NCBI RefSeq assembly: GCF_019426345.1
Contig: NZ_JAHLLW010000001.1
Coordinates: forward strand, 124,001-188,000
Length of the DNA stretch: 64,000 nt
From: Marinomonas lutimaris
GTDB lineage: Bacteria > Pseudomonadota > Gammaproteobacteria > Pseudomonadales > Marinomonadaceae
Reading direction: 5' to 3'
Part shown: positions 1-10,516 of the stretch, piece after piece
How positions within the stretch are numbered: position 1 is the stretch's first letter
Layout: each line of letters begins with the position of its first letter
Made by a program: the position numbers and the translations under genes
Notes under the pieces: generated by a model
Told to the model about the DNA's origin: nothing
What the model saw: only the letters and a program-made list of their open reading frames with translations
Databases searched by the model: none

Positions 1-240
1 GTACTGTATCTTGGGCAAGTGGCCGAACTTGGCTCTCGCCAACAAATTCTGGAAACACCATCTCACCCTTACACACAACGTTTGCTTAGCGCAGTGCCTA
101 TTGCCGACCCAACTATTAAACGTGATTTAGGTCGCCTAAGTGGTGAGATTCCAAGTCCTGTTAGACGAGTAGGAGACGAGCCCCGCATCCTGCCCCACAA
201 AGAAATCGCGCCGGGACATTTTGTTGCTGACGCATCATAA
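1..240 (+). CDS. Peptide ABC transporter ATP-binding protein, C-terminal fragment
   Basis: The reading frame is open from the first base of the window, so the gene starts outside it. What is visible is the tail of an oligopeptide/dipeptide ABC ATPase: the HPYTQRLLSAVP segment is the hallmark of the C-terminal extension that follows the nucleotide-binding domain in Dpp/Opp ATPases. The Walker motifs lie upstream and cannot be checked. It sits 46 bp before a family 5 binding protein and two permeases, so it should energise that importer at the cytoplasmic face. DppF-like and DppD-like proteins cannot be told apart from this fragment. Confidence 0.9.
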   Translation, partial: VLYLGQVAELGSRQQILETPSHPYTQRLLSAVPIADPTIKRDLGRLSGEIPSPVRRVGDEPRILPHKEIAPGHFVADAS

Positions 241-286
241 AAATAACAATTTACCCAACTATCACAAAAGAACGGAGAGTTGAAAA

Positions 287-1816
287 ATGAACAGTAAAAA
301 ATCATTAGGGATGGTATTAAAAACCCTCGCTATTACCGGCAGCTTAACCGCTGCAAGCTTAAGCTTTGCCAGCACATTAACCGTATCTTCACCACAAGAT
401 CCGGGAAGTTGGGACCCAATCGATACCTTTTTGGTGAATTGGGCTTCCGTCGCGACCAATATCTATGATGGCTTGACCTATCGTGGCCCAGACCTAAAAC
501 TGCAGCCAGGTCTTGCTACCTCTTGGGAGCAATTGGATGACGGCAAGCGCATTCGTTTTATTTTACGCCAAGGGGTTAAATTTCACGATGGTGAAGACTT
601 TAATGCCGCGGCAGTGAAATTTACCTTTGATCGTTTAATGGGCGATGAAGGTAAAAAAGGCCCACAGCGTTCCAATTATTCCGCCATAGATTCAGTCGAA
701 GTCATTAATGACTACACTGTCGACTTCCATCTAAAAGCGGCTGATCCTGTACTACTTACCAAGTTGGCAGGTTATGGCGCCATGATAGTGCCGCCAAAAT
801 ACATTCAAGAAAAAGGCGAAGACTTTTTCAATACCCATCCAGTTGGCACTGGGCCATTTAAATTTGCCTCTTACGAGCCAAAGGTAGGTATTAAATTAGA
901 AGCCTATGCAAACCATTGGGGTGGCGCGCCGAAGTTAACTAACCTCAACTATCGTTTTATCAGCGAGCCTTCGACTGCGGTTGCTGAGCTACAATCTGGA
1001 CGCGTTGATTTGGTTATTCCGCCAACTATCCCGATAGGCATGATTACCACCATCGAAAAAGATCCGAATCTTAAAGTGGTCACCACTATCAGCCCTACGG
1101 TATACGCATTACGTTTCAATACTAAAAATGGCATTACCAAAGACGAAAAAGTCCGTAAAGCATTGATTTATGGTGTAGATCGTCAGGCAATCATTGATTC
1201 CATTCTAGGTGGCCAAGCGGCTCAAATTACCAGTTTCCAAAGTGCTATTTCATTTGGTGACGATCCATCCATGACGCCACTTCCTTATGATCCAAACAAA
1301 GCCATGCAGCTTCTTAAAGAAGCAGGTATTAAACCTGGCACCAAGATTCAAATCGATATCCGTGGCAATGACGCCACGTTTAACGAAGTCTCTCAGGCCG
1401 TTGCCAGTTATCTACAAATTGTCGGTCTAAATGCCACGATTAAACCTTATGAAACCAATGTGCTACTCAATGACATTATTCCTGCAGGTAAGACTGGCGA
1501 AATGTTCCAACAATCTTGGGGTGGTTGGACACTGGATTACGACAATACGGCGTATTTCATGTATCACACAGGCGAAAAGTGGAACCCATACGACAGTGAT
1601 CCAGCACTAGACAAACAATTAGAGTCTCAACGTTCGATTACTGATCGTGCCAAGCGTGAAGAAATTTTGCAGTCCATCGCTCACTACACAGCAAACCGAG
1701 CCCTGGAAATGCCATTGTATAGCCTAAATGCTATTTTCGGTGTATCTAAAAGAGTAAAAAACTTTACACCTGTACCTGATAGTCGTTTGCGCTTAACCGA
1801 TGTCACTGTCGAATAA
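287..1816 (+). CDS. Peptide ABC transporter substrate-binding protein (SBP family 5)
   Basis: The 509-residue protein begins with a basic N terminus and a hydrophobic segment ending near SFA at about residue 28, a likely Sec signal peptide. The mature part shows family 5 features: the DPGSWDPIDT start, GLATSWEQLDDGKRIRF near residue 75 and the GTGPFKFASYEP segment around residue 190. The length fits DppA/OppA-type periplasmic binding proteins. A GGAGAG ribosome binding site lies just upstream of the ATG. It follows an ATPase tail and precedes two cognate permeases, so it probably delivers di- or oligopeptides to that importer. The exact ligand (peptide, nickel or another solute) cannot be read from the sequence. 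Confidence 0.93.
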   Translation: MNSKKSLGMVLKTLAITGSLTAASLSFASTLTVSSPQDPGSWDPIDTFLVNWASVATNIYDGLTYRGPDLKLQPGLATSWEQLDDGKRIRFILRQGVKFHDGEDFNAAAVKFTFDRLMGDEGKKGPQRSNYSAIDSVEVINDYTVDFHLKAADPVLLTKLAGYGAMIVPPKYIQEKGEDFFNTHPVGTGPFKFASYEPKVGIKLEAYANHWGGAPKLTNLNYRFISEPSTAVAELQSGRVDLVIPPTIPIGMITTIEKDPNLKVVTTISPTVYALRFNTKNGITKDEKVRKALIYGVDRQAIIDSILGGQAAQITSFQSAISFGDDPSMTPLPYDPNKAMQLLKEAGIKPGTKIQIDIRGNDATFNEVSQAVASYLQIVGLNATIKPYETNVLLNDIIPAGKTGEMFQQSWGGWTLDYDNTAYFMYHTGEKWNPYDSDPALDKQLESQRSITDRAKREEILQSIAHYTANRALEMPLYSLNAIFGVSKRVKNFTPVPDSRLRLTDVTVE

Positions 1817-1908
1817 GCCACTCTACTGATCTTAACTCACTAAGGTAAACAGCATTGCTCAGTCTATTACTAGCTGAGCAATGCCCATTGTTTTTAAAAG
1901 GAAAAGTC

Positions 1909-2832
1909 ATGGCGAACTTTTTAATGAAACGATTTCTGCAAGCAGTATTTGTGCTGCTAGCCGTTACCCTAATCGTTGCTTTTGCTATACGTCTAACAGG
2001 AGATCCAGCTCTTATGCTGACTCAAGGCGCAGGCAGTGTGACCGAAGCTGATTTGATGATGATTCGTGAAGCACTAGGCATCAATAAGCCCTTTTTTGTT
2101 CAGTATTTTGATTTTCTAAAAGGCTTATTTAGCTTCGATTTTGGTCGTAGTTTCATGGGAGGAACGCCAGTGGCTGATCTTATCAGCAAGTCCTTACCTG
2201 CAACCCTAATCCTCGCTGCATCGGTTATGTTTATATCCATTGTTATTTCCATTCCTTTAGGTATCAAAGCCGCTATTTCAAAGGGTAAATGGCCAGACCA
2301 ACTGATCCGTATTGTTTCTTTAATTGGCTTGTCTTTCCCGAATTTTTGGTTAGCTATCATGTTGGTTTTGATCTTTTCGATCTGGCTGCAGTGGTTACCA
2401 CCGAGTGGCATGGATGGCTTTGCTAGTTTCTTAATGCCCGCTTTTACTATGGCGATTATCTTAACGGCAACCAATGTTCGTCTGGTTCGCTCGTCTATGC
2501 TGGAAACCCTTCAGGCACAATACATTATGGTCGCGAGAGCAAAGGGCCTTAGCGAAAATAAAGTGCTCTATAAACACGCTTTACGCAATTGTGCGATTCC
2601 ATTGATTACCTATTTTGGCTTGCAATTCGGTGGGTTATTAGGTGGGATAGTCATCATTGAACGCGTCTTCAATTGGCCAGGTCTTGGCACACTTGCCTTC
2701 GATGCGGTAAGTGGACGCGACTATCCAGTACTGCAAGCCGTTATCACCATCCTGTCCATGCTTATCGTTAGCGTTAACCTATTGGTTGATATTGCCTATG
2801 GCTTGATCGATCCACGCATTCGTACGGAGTAA
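1909..2832 (+). CDS. Peptide ABC transporter permease, DppB-like
   Basis: Inner-membrane permease of about 307 residues with a first membrane helix at residues 5-25, the long periplasmic loop usual for DppB-type subunits, and further helices to the C terminus. The ABC-coupling loop is visible as VARAKGLSENKVLYKHALRN, where the ATPase docks. The frame is open from position 1855, but I chose ATG 1909 because an AAAGGAAAAG ribosome binding site precedes it and because MANFLMKRFLQ is the usual family start. It lies between the binding protein and the second permease, 7 bp before the latter. Confidence 0.92.
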   Translation: MANFLMKRFLQAVFVLLAVTLIVAFAIRLTGDPALMLTQGAGSVTEADLMMIREALGINKPFFVQYFDFLKGLFSFDFGRSFMGGTPVADLISKSLPATLILAASVMFISIVISIPLGIKAAISKGKWPDQLIRIVSLIGLSFPNFWLAIMLVLIFSIWLQWLPPSGMDGFASFLMPAFTMAIILTATNVRLVRSSMLETLQAQYIMVARAKGLSENKVLYKHALRNCAIPLITYFGLQFGGLLGGIVIIERVFNWPGLGTLAFDAVSGRDYPVLQAVITILSMLIVSVNLLVDIAYGLIDPRIRTE

Positions 2833-2839
2833 TAAGACT

Positions 2840-3691
2840 ATGTCAGCGAATCGTTTTAGTGCCTCTCTTTCTCGCTATAAAAGCTTGGAATTTATCCTTG
2901 GTATTCTACTAACCGGAGGTATTTGTTTTTTAGTCGTGTTTTCCGACTTCTTATTTCAAGGCGCCGATAAAATCAATTTATCTGCTCGCTTATTAGAGCC
3001 GTTTACTCACGCAGAGCACTTTTTTGGCACCGATCCACTGGGTCGTGATGTGATGGCTCGCATGGTATCAGGCGGTAAAATCTCATTACAAGTGGGCTTT
3101 TTATCTGTGGCAGGCGCCGTGGTATTCGGCGTAATAATGGGCTTAGTCTCAGGTTATTATCGAGGCTTCTGGGATGTCATTGTCATGCGCTTTGCGGATG
3201 TTCAGCTGGCGATGCCATTTATTCTTTTGGCTATTACCTTCATTGCCATTGTTGGTGGCGGTTTGGCTAATATGATTTTTCTATTGATTATTTCGCAATG
3301 GGTTCAGTACGCAAGATTGGTACGCGGCTCGGTTCTGTCTCTTCGTGATCGTGAATTTATCCAGTCCGCACAAGCCATTGGCGTCAGTCACTTTAGTATT
3401 TTATTCCGTCACTTACTGCCTAATCTTATTGGTCCTGTCATCGTTTTAATGACACTGAATGTGGCAAACAACATCTTGCTAGAAAGTAGTTTGACCTTTC
3501 TAGGTCTTGGCGTCGATCCATTAACCCCAAGCTGGGGCGGTATGCTCGCTGATGGCCGTACTTATATTCAGAATGCTTGGTGGGTCAGCGTCTTTCCCGG
3601 CCTTGCTATCTTGTTAACCGTTCTAGGATTGAACCTTTTGGGTGATTGGCTACGTGACAGCCTTGATCCTACCGGCAGGACTTCACGATGA
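2840..3691 (+). CDS. Peptide ABC transporter permease, DppC-like
   Basis: Second membrane subunit (283 residues) of the importer. It has an N-terminal helix, then the FFGTDPLGRDVMARM motif typical of DppC/OppC permeases, and a coupling loop QAIGVSHFSILFRHLLPN. The C-terminal LDPTGR ending is also family-typical. It follows the DppB-like gene by 7 bp, and its stop codon overlaps the start of the peptidase gene in an ATGA arrangement, which implies translational coupling. With the upstream genes it forms a complete peptide importer apart from the part of the ATPase outside the window. Confidence 0.92.
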   Translation: MSANRFSASLSRYKSLEFILGILLTGGICFLVVFSDFLFQGADKINLSARLLEPFTHAEHFFGTDPLGRDVMARMVSGGKISLQVGFLSVAGAVVFGVIMGLVSGYYRGFWDVIVMRFADVQLAMPFILLAITFIAIVGGGLANMIFLLIISQWVQYARLVRGSVLSLRDREFIQSAQAIGVSHFSILFRHLLPNLIGPVIVLMTLNVANNILLESSLTFLGLGVDPLTPSWGGMLADGRTYIQNAWWVSVFPGLAILLTVLGLNLLGDWLRDSLDPTGRTSR

Positions 3692-5442
3692 CTCATATTT
3701 TCTCCACCACCATTACACCAACAACTCACCAGTTGGTAGAACAATTTGGCAAACCTGAGTATCAGGGACAACTAATTGAAGCTTGGGTCTTTGCCGATAA
3801 AATTCATCGCTTACAAGCTGAGGCTGCGCTATTAGATTTAGGGGTAAAAGCCAAACTACGCAGTGCCTATAAGCCACTACTGCACTTCTTTTTAGAAGAC
3901 ATTGATGTGTTATCAAGCCAAATCACACGGATTGAAGTGCATTATCCTCTGCATGAGGCCGCTTCAGAAAAGCGCTTTTTGCTTGAGACTTACCCTATTT
4001 CCACTTTGGTCGGTAAAGCAAACATCGATTTTATTGCCAATCCGAAGTCAGCCGATTGTTATGAAGTGATTTTACGCTCAGCAACAGGGGTTCAAACTCA
4101 ACATAAAATTTTCACCCCCAATCATCTGCACCTAGATTTTATCAGTCAAACTCATCTGTCACCAACGGGTTGGCTAAAAATAACCGATTCGGAAGGTAAA
4201 CTGTCGACTAATGAACGCCTCGTTACAGATTATGAATCCCTATTTTCAGCAGGAATGAAGGCTATTTCACAATACGCTTGGACAGGCATCGAGCCGTATT
4301 TTGAAGAACTAAATATCCAAGTATGCCTACCTTGGCAAGCTCAGCAACTAGCACACAAACACGAAGTGATCAGCCTAAGTGAAGCCTTACATGAAGATTT
4401 TTATTTTTCATTGCAGGAATGGTTCAAAACCAAAGCGGGTTATCTTCCAAATGATAGAGAAGGACAACCAGGTCAGATCGTCCCTGAGATAAACCATATC
4501 GATGAAAATATTCTCAGTATTAAAGTCGAAACCCGACCTTATCAAAGACAAAATTCAACAGGTCAGCAGACTCTAGAAATAGCCGATGCTCCGATCAGTA
4601 TGGAGCAAGTAGAGGTAGAGCTGGCAAAAATAACCGGTGATACTTTTACCGCCAACACGATTACTGGACGAAAAGTAACTGCTCGCTACCATAAAGGCAC
4701 AGACTTTCCGGTCATGATCAGTGGCGGACAACACGCCAATGAAACAACAGGTGTGGTTGGAACGCTGCGTGCTGCTCAAATTCTTAATCAACAAAAAGAC
4801 AGCCACTTTACTATTTCGCCATTAGAAAACCCTGATGGCTACGCGCTGCATCAGAGGTTGATCAGAGACAACCCTCATCACATGCATCATGCTGCTCGTT
4901 ATACCGCCTTAGGTGATGATTTAGAGTATCGAGTGAAAGGAGCACTTTATGAAAAAGAAATTCGCCATAAAGCGCGAGAAATAAGCCAAGCACAGTTACA
5001 TATAAACCTTCATGGTTACCCATCACATGAATGGACTCGCCCGCTTTCTGGCTACGTCCCTCGTGGTTTTGATATGTGGACCATACCGAAAGGTTTTTTC
5101 TTAATATTACGTCACAGCGCCGATAAAAAATGGACAGCTTATGCAGAAGAGTTCGCACACCTAGTCACTTTAAAGCTGATTAAAATCCCAGGTGTATTAG
5201 CTTTCAATAATGAACAGGTTGAGCTTTATAGGAAGCATGCAGGAAAAACTAACTTTCGTATTATAAACAGCTTCCCCTGCCTGATTTCACAAGGCAAGCC
5301 CGAAGACATTCCAATGCAGCTTATAACTGAATACCCAGATGAAACCATCTATGGAGAACATTTCATTACCGGCCATGACGTACAGACAGCCACCGTCTTG
5401 GCGGCCTATGAAGTGCATCAGTTACTATCGGCTAATCAATAA
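3688..5442 (+). CDS. M14-family zinc carboxypeptidase-like protein
   Basis: A 584-residue protein whose C-terminal half shows M14 metallocarboxypeptidase features: a zinc-binding HANE motif at residues 349-352, an ENPDGY motif shortly after, a candidate third zinc ligand in NLHGYPSHEW (His at 442) and a late TEYPDE segment that could supply the catalytic glutamate. The N-terminal ~300 residues are not recognised. There is no signal peptide, so it is probably cytoplasmic. The start overlaps the permease stop codon by 4 bp, placing it in the peptide-transport operon. The simplest reading is that it trims imported peptides or amidated compounds. Substrate is unknown, and amidase or deacylase activity is an alternative for divergent M14 members. 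Confidence 0.8.
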   Translation: MTHIFSTTITPTTHQLVEQFGKPEYQGQLIEAWVFADKIHRLQAEAALLDLGVKAKLRSAYKPLLHFFLEDIDVLSSQITRIEVHYPLHEAASEKRFLLETYPISTLVGKANIDFIANPKSADCYEVILRSATGVQTQHKIFTPNHLHLDFISQTHLSPTGWLKITDSEGKLSTNERLVTDYESLFSAGMKAISQYAWTGIEPYFEELNIQVCLPWQAQQLAHKHEVISLSEALHEDFYFSLQEWFKTKAGYLPNDREGQPGQIVPEINHIDENILSIKVETRPYQRQNSTGQQTLEIADAPISMEQVEVELAKITGDTFTANTITGRKVTARYHKGTDFPVMISGGQHANETTGVVGTLRAAQILNQQKDSHFTISPLENPDGYALHQRLIRDNPHHMHHAARYTALGDDLEYRVKGALYEKEIRHKAREISQAQLHINLHGYPSHEWTRPLSGYVPRGFDMWTIPKGFFLILRHSADKKWTAYAEEFAHLVTLKLIKIPGVLAFNNEQVELYRKHAGKTNFRIINSFPCLISQGKPEDIPMQLITEYPDETIYGEHFITGHDVQTATVLAAYEVHQLLSANQ

Positions 5443-5451
5443 CAAAGATCT

Positions 5452-5479
5452 AGGCCGACAAGCGATACTTGTCTGGCCT
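5452..5479 (+). terminator. Hairpin after the peptide-transport operon
   Basis: AGGCCGACAAG and CTTGTCTGGCCT can pair around a CGATA loop with one bulged base, immediately after the peptidase stop codon. The following ATTAAATG is only weakly T-rich, so termination may be inefficient. It is the natural end of the upstream operon, facing a convergent pseudogene. Confidence 0.5.
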
Positions 5480-5523
5480 ATTAAATGAACAATGCATCGT
5501 CATTTATATATAAAACCTGTTAC

Positions 5524-6134
5524 TTAGCTTTTATTTACAAAGATCAATGACAAACCAAAGCCTATAAATATTCCGCCAGTTAATCGATGAAAGATCCGGT
5601 TAATGTTATCTCTCGCTAAATACTGGCTAATTGATGTGGTTGCTAACGCATAAATACTCAGCCCAACAAAAGAGCAACAGGCAAATGTCCCTGCTAATAG
5701 ACAGAGGCTTGATTTAGATCGATAAACTGAGGAAACACCGCAGTATAAAATGCGATGGCTTTCGGGTTACTCATTCCAACTACATACGCTTCCATAAAAA
5801 GCTTTTTGCCGGACCCCAATGACTTAGCATCCGTTTGTGGATCAGGTTTCGTATATCGAGACTTCCAAGCTTTAACACCAAGATATATTAAGTATAAGCC
5901 GCCAATAACTTTGATCAGGCTAAACAGTAAATCAGAAGCCAGAATAATAGCTCCCAACCCTGCAGCCGATAAACTGGCTAGCGTCATGACTGCCGCAATA
6001 TTTCCTGCAATGCCTCGCAAGGATTGCCAAAAACCAAAGCTCGCGGAGTTTTTTATAGCAAGTAACATCGCTGGGCCAGGTGAAAAAGTCGCGACTAAGC
6101 AAATCAATAAAAACAACCAATAATCCATTTCCAT
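5524..6134 (-). pseudogene. LysE/RhtB-family amino acid exporter, frameshifted
   Basis: Minus-strand frame encoding the first ~145 residues of a LysE/RhtB exporter: the N-terminal membrane segment with TFSPGPAMLLAIKNSASFG, the YLIYLGVKAWKSR segment and FPQFIDLNQAS. It then hits a stop at 5694-5696. The family C terminus continues in another frame from about 5690 down to a stop at 5524, reading AGTFACCSFVGLSIYALAT and then RLTGGIFIGFGLSLIF, so one indel near 5690-5715 explains the break. The combined span is about 203 codons, close to the usual ~205, with a few residues apparently missing at the junction. A sequencing error cannot be excluded. If real, the exporter lacks its last helices and is probably inactive. 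Confidence 0.8.
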
Positions 6135-6153
6135 TTTCCTTCTGTTAACTGAA

Positions 6154-6561
6154 TTAGAACCTATCGTTATCTTCTTGCTTTAGGTTGTTAATCTTCGTCT
6201 TGCCCAAGATTTTCAACAACAGATTACGGCAATACCTTAATATAGGGTACAAAATAGCAGCGACTTTTTTGGAGCTAAACAGCCAATAATTCAGGCGATT
6301 AAACACACCAGATCGGCCGCTAAGCAAGGCTAAAAGATGAATGGCATCCGAACCATAGTAGAGCTGTCCATCCATTTTCAATACCATACCTTGATCGATG
6401 TCCAAACCCTTAGCAGTAACTTCTTTCAATACTTCAGGATTCTCTCTCGCATCAATGAGTACCAACTCTCCGACGCTTTGACGTATACGAACTATTTGAC
6501 AATAAAAATGGCAAGCGGGACATTCTTTGTCATAGATAAGCAAAATCTGTTTGTCTGTCAT
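6154..6561 (-). CDS. DCC-family (DUF393) thiol-disulfide oxidoreductase-like protein
   Basis: A 135-residue protein beginning with ILLIYDKECPACHFYC. The CPAC motif at residues 14-17 after a LIYD strand is the thioredoxin-like signature of the DCC/DUF393 family. The family's GSDAIHLLALLSGR segment follows near residue 70, and the protein ends in a basic tail. Its physiological substrate is not established; a membrane-proximal redox role is usually inferred. The start codon overlaps the end of yqfB by 4 bp, so the two are probably co-translated. No signal peptide is evident. Confidence 0.8.
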   Translation of the reverse strand: MTDKQILLIYDKECPACHFYCQIVRIRQSVGELVLIDARENPEVLKEVTAKGLDIDQGMVLKMDGQLYYGSDAIHLLALLSGRSGVFNRLNYWLFSSKKVAAILYPILRYCRNLLLKILGKTKINNLKQEDNDRF

Positions 6562-6875
6562 GCATCAACCAGCTGATAAGAGATCAAATACAACTGTTGA
6601 ATCCCTGGGTAAATGACCTGAATCACGTCCCTCAATCCATCCAAGGTCATGTTTTCTTGCTCGGCATGATAATCCGTTAAAGCGTCAAACAAGACCGGTT
6701 CGACAAAGAGTATTTTTAATCGACAAAACACCCGACCCTCTTCGAAGGTAGATACGGTTACAACCGAACCGGGAACATAGTGCTTTTCCGCTTCATCTCG
6801 CAAAGTAATGGTCTTCTTGCCAGATAGAATATCGGCCTCAAAGCGTTCAAAGAAAGTCATGGTTGTCGGTGTCAT
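6558..6875 (-). CDS. yqfB: N4-acetylcytidine amidohydrolase (ASCH domain)
   Basis: A 105-residue ASCH-fold protein that matches the YqfB family over its whole length: TFFERFEADILSGKKTITLR at the N terminus with the conserved Lys and Thr of the active pocket, then PGSVVTVSTFEEGRVFCRL and a C-terminal YPGIQQLYLISY. E. coli YqfB hydrolyses N4-acetylcytidine to cytidine, so this enzyme probably salvages acetylated nucleosides released from RNA. It lies between tcdA (3 bp upstream) and the DCC gene (4-bp overlap), which suggests one tcdA-yqfB-DCC transcript. Confidence 0.88.
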   Translation of the reverse strand: MTPTTMTFFERFEADILSGKKTITLRDEAEKHYVPGSVVTVSTFEEGRVFCRLKILFVEPVLFDALTDYHAEQENMTLDGLRDVIQVIYPGIQQLYLISYQLVDA

Positions 6876-6878
6876 TGC

Positions 6879-7658
6879 TTAATTAGCCTTCTGTGCCAGT
6901 TTTTCCAATACTCTCGACACCGCCACAAACGCGAAGGAAGCTGTAACTGCTGTACTAGCACCAAAACCAGTGTCGCAATTCATTTTGGTTTCCGTATCGC
7001 CTTTTAAACGTTGATGAGAAACCGTGCCGTCGCCTTGCGGGTAGCGCAATTGCTCGGTGGAATAGACACATTCGATATCAAAGCGGCGCTTGGGATTACG
7101 GGTGAAATTGTAATGTCGTCTCAAGAAATTACGTAACTTCGCCGCGAGCGGGTCTTTTTCTGTTTTTGAAAGATCACCAATTAAGATTTTCGTTGGATCA
7201 ATTTGACCGCCTGCGCCACCGACGGTAATGACTTTACGCTTGTTGCTCTTACTCCACGCCATTAGAGCAGCTTTTGGTTTGATGCTATCAATGCAATCAA
7301 TAATGTAGTCAAACGGCGTAGAGAGCAGCTCAGAGATGTTTTCAGGAGTAATAAAGTCTTCGATGCAGGTTACTTGGCAATCAGGGTTAATCAACTTAAT
7401 ACGTTCCGCCATGACATCGACTTTTGATTGACCAATGTTGCCGTCTAGAGCATGAATTTGACGGTTGGTATTGGTGATGCAAACATCGTCCATATCAATA
7501 AGGGTAATGTATCCAATACCTGAACGTGCCAGTGCTTCTGCTGCCCAAGAACCAACGCCACCAATACCGATGACACAAACGTGAGCTTGATTAAAAAGCT
7601 CATACGCGGCATCGCCATATAAACGGCGAATACCACCAAATCGTTGATCGTTTGTCAC
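6879..7658 (-). CDS. tcdA: tRNA threonylcarbamoyladenosine dehydratase
   Basis: E1-like enzyme (259 residues) that converts t6A37 of tRNA to its cyclic form ct6A in an ATP-dependent step. The N-terminal RFGGIRRLYG and the nucleotide-binding VIGIGGVGSWAAEALARSG near residues 28-46 are typical of TcdA/YgdL. Further markers are DMDDVCITNTNRQ, the DCIDSIKPKAAL segment and VGGAGGQIDPTKI. Length is close to E. coli TcdA (268). It is divergent from the TrmB-like regulator across a ~115-bp gap that should contain both promoters, and it begins a likely three-gene operon. Confidence 0.93.
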   Translation of the reverse strand: MTNDQRFGGIRRLYGDAAYELFNQAHVCVIGIGGVGSWAAEALARSGIGYITLIDMDDVCITNTNRQIHALDGNIGQSKVDVMAERIKLINPDCQVTCIEDFITPENISELLSTPFDYIIDCIDSIKPKAALMAWSKSNKRKVITVGGAGGQIDPTKILIGDLSKTEKDPLAAKLRNFLRRHYNFTRNPKRRFDIECVYSTEQLRYPQGDGTVSHQRLKGDTETKMNCDTGFGASTAVTASFAFVAVSRVLEKLAQKAN

Positions 7659-7773
7659 TTTTCTCTCCTCGCAGAAGGTTCTACCCTGCGCTTTTTATGT
7701 CAATGAGTGTATTCTGTGAACTTAGAAAATACAGATTACATTCTATAAATAATTACCATGTACTGTGAGCCGT

Positions 7774-8514
7774 ATGATTCAGCAAGCTTTTGAAATGCTT
7801 GGTTTAACACCAAGAGAAACACAACTTTACCAAACACTATTAAAGCTAGGACCTTCTTCCATTCGAGATATTGCCGAACACAGCGGCATCAATCGCGGTA
7901 CGGCCTATGAGTCGCTAAAACAGTTACAAAGCAAAGGCATCGTTAGCTACTTTCCAAAAGGAAAACGCCGATTATTTACCGCTGAAAACCCAGACATTCT
8001 GTTAAACCTAGCGGAAGAAAAACGCAACCGCCTAGACAAAACCATCGAAAATCTGAAGAACACTATCATTCCTAACTTGCATCAACAGCAACCAGATTAT
8101 CATCAAACTCATGTTCGCTATTACGAAGGCGATGATGGCATAGAATGGGTTTTGCGCGATATTTTAAACGTGGTATCGCAACAAGACCACAAAGAATACT
8201 GTGTGTTTTCATCCAAGCCGATTCGTCCATTCTTGTATCGCCCTTTTCCAAACTACACAAAACAACGTGTAAAGCTTGGTATTAACGTAAAAGTTATAGC
8301 CCTTGGGGATGGTGGTGAGGAAGCACAGTTGTCGGAACGTAAGTGGATTAAAACGGAAGGTTCGGTCGACGCTAGCTATATCGCTATCTATCCACCCAAA
8401 TGTGCGATTATTTCTTTGGCGAGTAACAACTTCCCTTCTGCCGTGGTTTTGGAATCTAAAGACATCGCCAAAGCACAGCAGATCATCTTCGATACCTTAT
8501 GGAAGATGCTTTAA
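7774..8514 (+). CDS. TrmB-like winged-helix transcriptional regulator
   Basis: About 246 residues. Residues ~5-70 form a winged helix-turn-helix of the TrmB type (LGLTPRETQLYQTLLKLGP, then a recognition helix in INRGTAYESLKQLQSKGIV). A helical linker and a C-terminal effector domain of the phospholipase-D-like fold found in sugar-responsive TrmB proteins follow. The frame is open from a GTG at 7765, but ATG 7774 gives the more usual start and neither has a strong ribosome binding site. It is divergent from tcdA and ends before a shared terminator with atpC. The ligand and target genes are unknown. Confidence 0.82.
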   Translation: MIQQAFEMLGLTPRETQLYQTLLKLGPSSIRDIAEHSGINRGTAYESLKQLQSKGIVSYFPKGKRRLFTAENPDILLNLAEEKRNRLDKTIENLKNTIIPNLHQQQPDYHQTHVRYYEGDDGIEWVLRDILNVVSQQDHKEYCVFSSKPIRPFLYRPFPNYTKQRVKLGINVKVIALGDGGEEAQLSERKWIKTEGSVDASYIAIYPPKCAIISLASNNFPSAVVLESKDIAKAQQIIFDTLWKML

Positions 8515-8580
8515 AGAGGCGACTTTTCTATTAAATAACAGGCCCTTAAATAACATACCCTAAATAGCAGACAATAAAAA

Positions 8581-8604
8581 AGCAGCTCGAAAGCTGCTTT
8601 TTTT
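8581..8604. terminator. Bidirectional terminator between the TrmB-like gene and atpC
   Basis: A 7-bp stem AGCAGCT / AGCTGCT around a CGAA loop, with a run of Ts on the plus side and a run of As on the other. It can therefore end both the TrmB-like transcript and the long atp transcript arriving on the minus strand. Confidence 0.88.
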
Positions 8605-8627
8605 GACTTCAAACTCAACATTACCGC

Positions 8628-9047
8628 TTATTTGTGATCGCGGAACTGCTGAATAGTACGCAAGCGGGCCATAGCTTCTGCTAGTTCCACTGTCGCACGA
8701 GTGTAGTCGACGTCAGGTTTTTGGTTAGCCAAAAGCTCTTTAGCATGTTCCTGAGCTTTTAGTGCCGCCTCTTCGTCCAGATCTCTTGCACGAGTGGCTG
8801 TGTTAGCCAAGACGGTGACGCGGTGCGGTTGAACTTCTAGGAAGCCACCGGACACGAAGATTATCTCTTCGTCACCATTTTCTTTAACCACACGAACAGG
8901 ACCTGGTTGCAGAGTAGTCAACAATGGCGCGTGACCAGGCATAATGCCCAAATCGCCATAGCTGCCTGCAGCCACAAGAGATTGTACCGTACCGGAAAAA
9001 ATCTCTTGTTCAGCGCTTACGATATCGCAGTGTACTGTGATAGCCAT
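8628..9047 (-). CDS. atpC: F1Fo ATP synthase subunit epsilon
   Basis: 139-residue central-stalk subunit with the N-terminal beta-sandwich start [15 protein letters not shown], the [21 protein letters not shown] segment typical of bacterial epsilon, and a C-terminal helical hairpin rich in Ala, Glu and Arg. Epsilon couples gamma rotation to the c-ring and can inhibit ATP hydrolysis. It is the last gene of the atpIBEFHAGDC operon, directly before a bidirectional terminator, and lies 63 bp downstream of atpD. Confidence 0.96.
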   Translation of the reverse strand: MAITVHCDIVSAEQEIFSGTVQSLVAAGSYGDLGIMPGHAPLLTTLQPGPVRVVKENGDEEIIFVSGGFLEVQPHRVTVLANTATRARDLDEEAALKAQEHAKELLANQKPDVDYTRATVELAEAMARLRTIQQFRDHK

Positions 9048-9110
9048 AAGTTGCCTCTCTTAGTCATACTTAGCAAAAGCGTTTTACAACGCTTTTGCTA
9101 CGCGTGATGG

Positions 9111-10499
<1,389 letters not shown>

Positions 10500-10516
10500 T
10501 TAAATACCTAAATACC

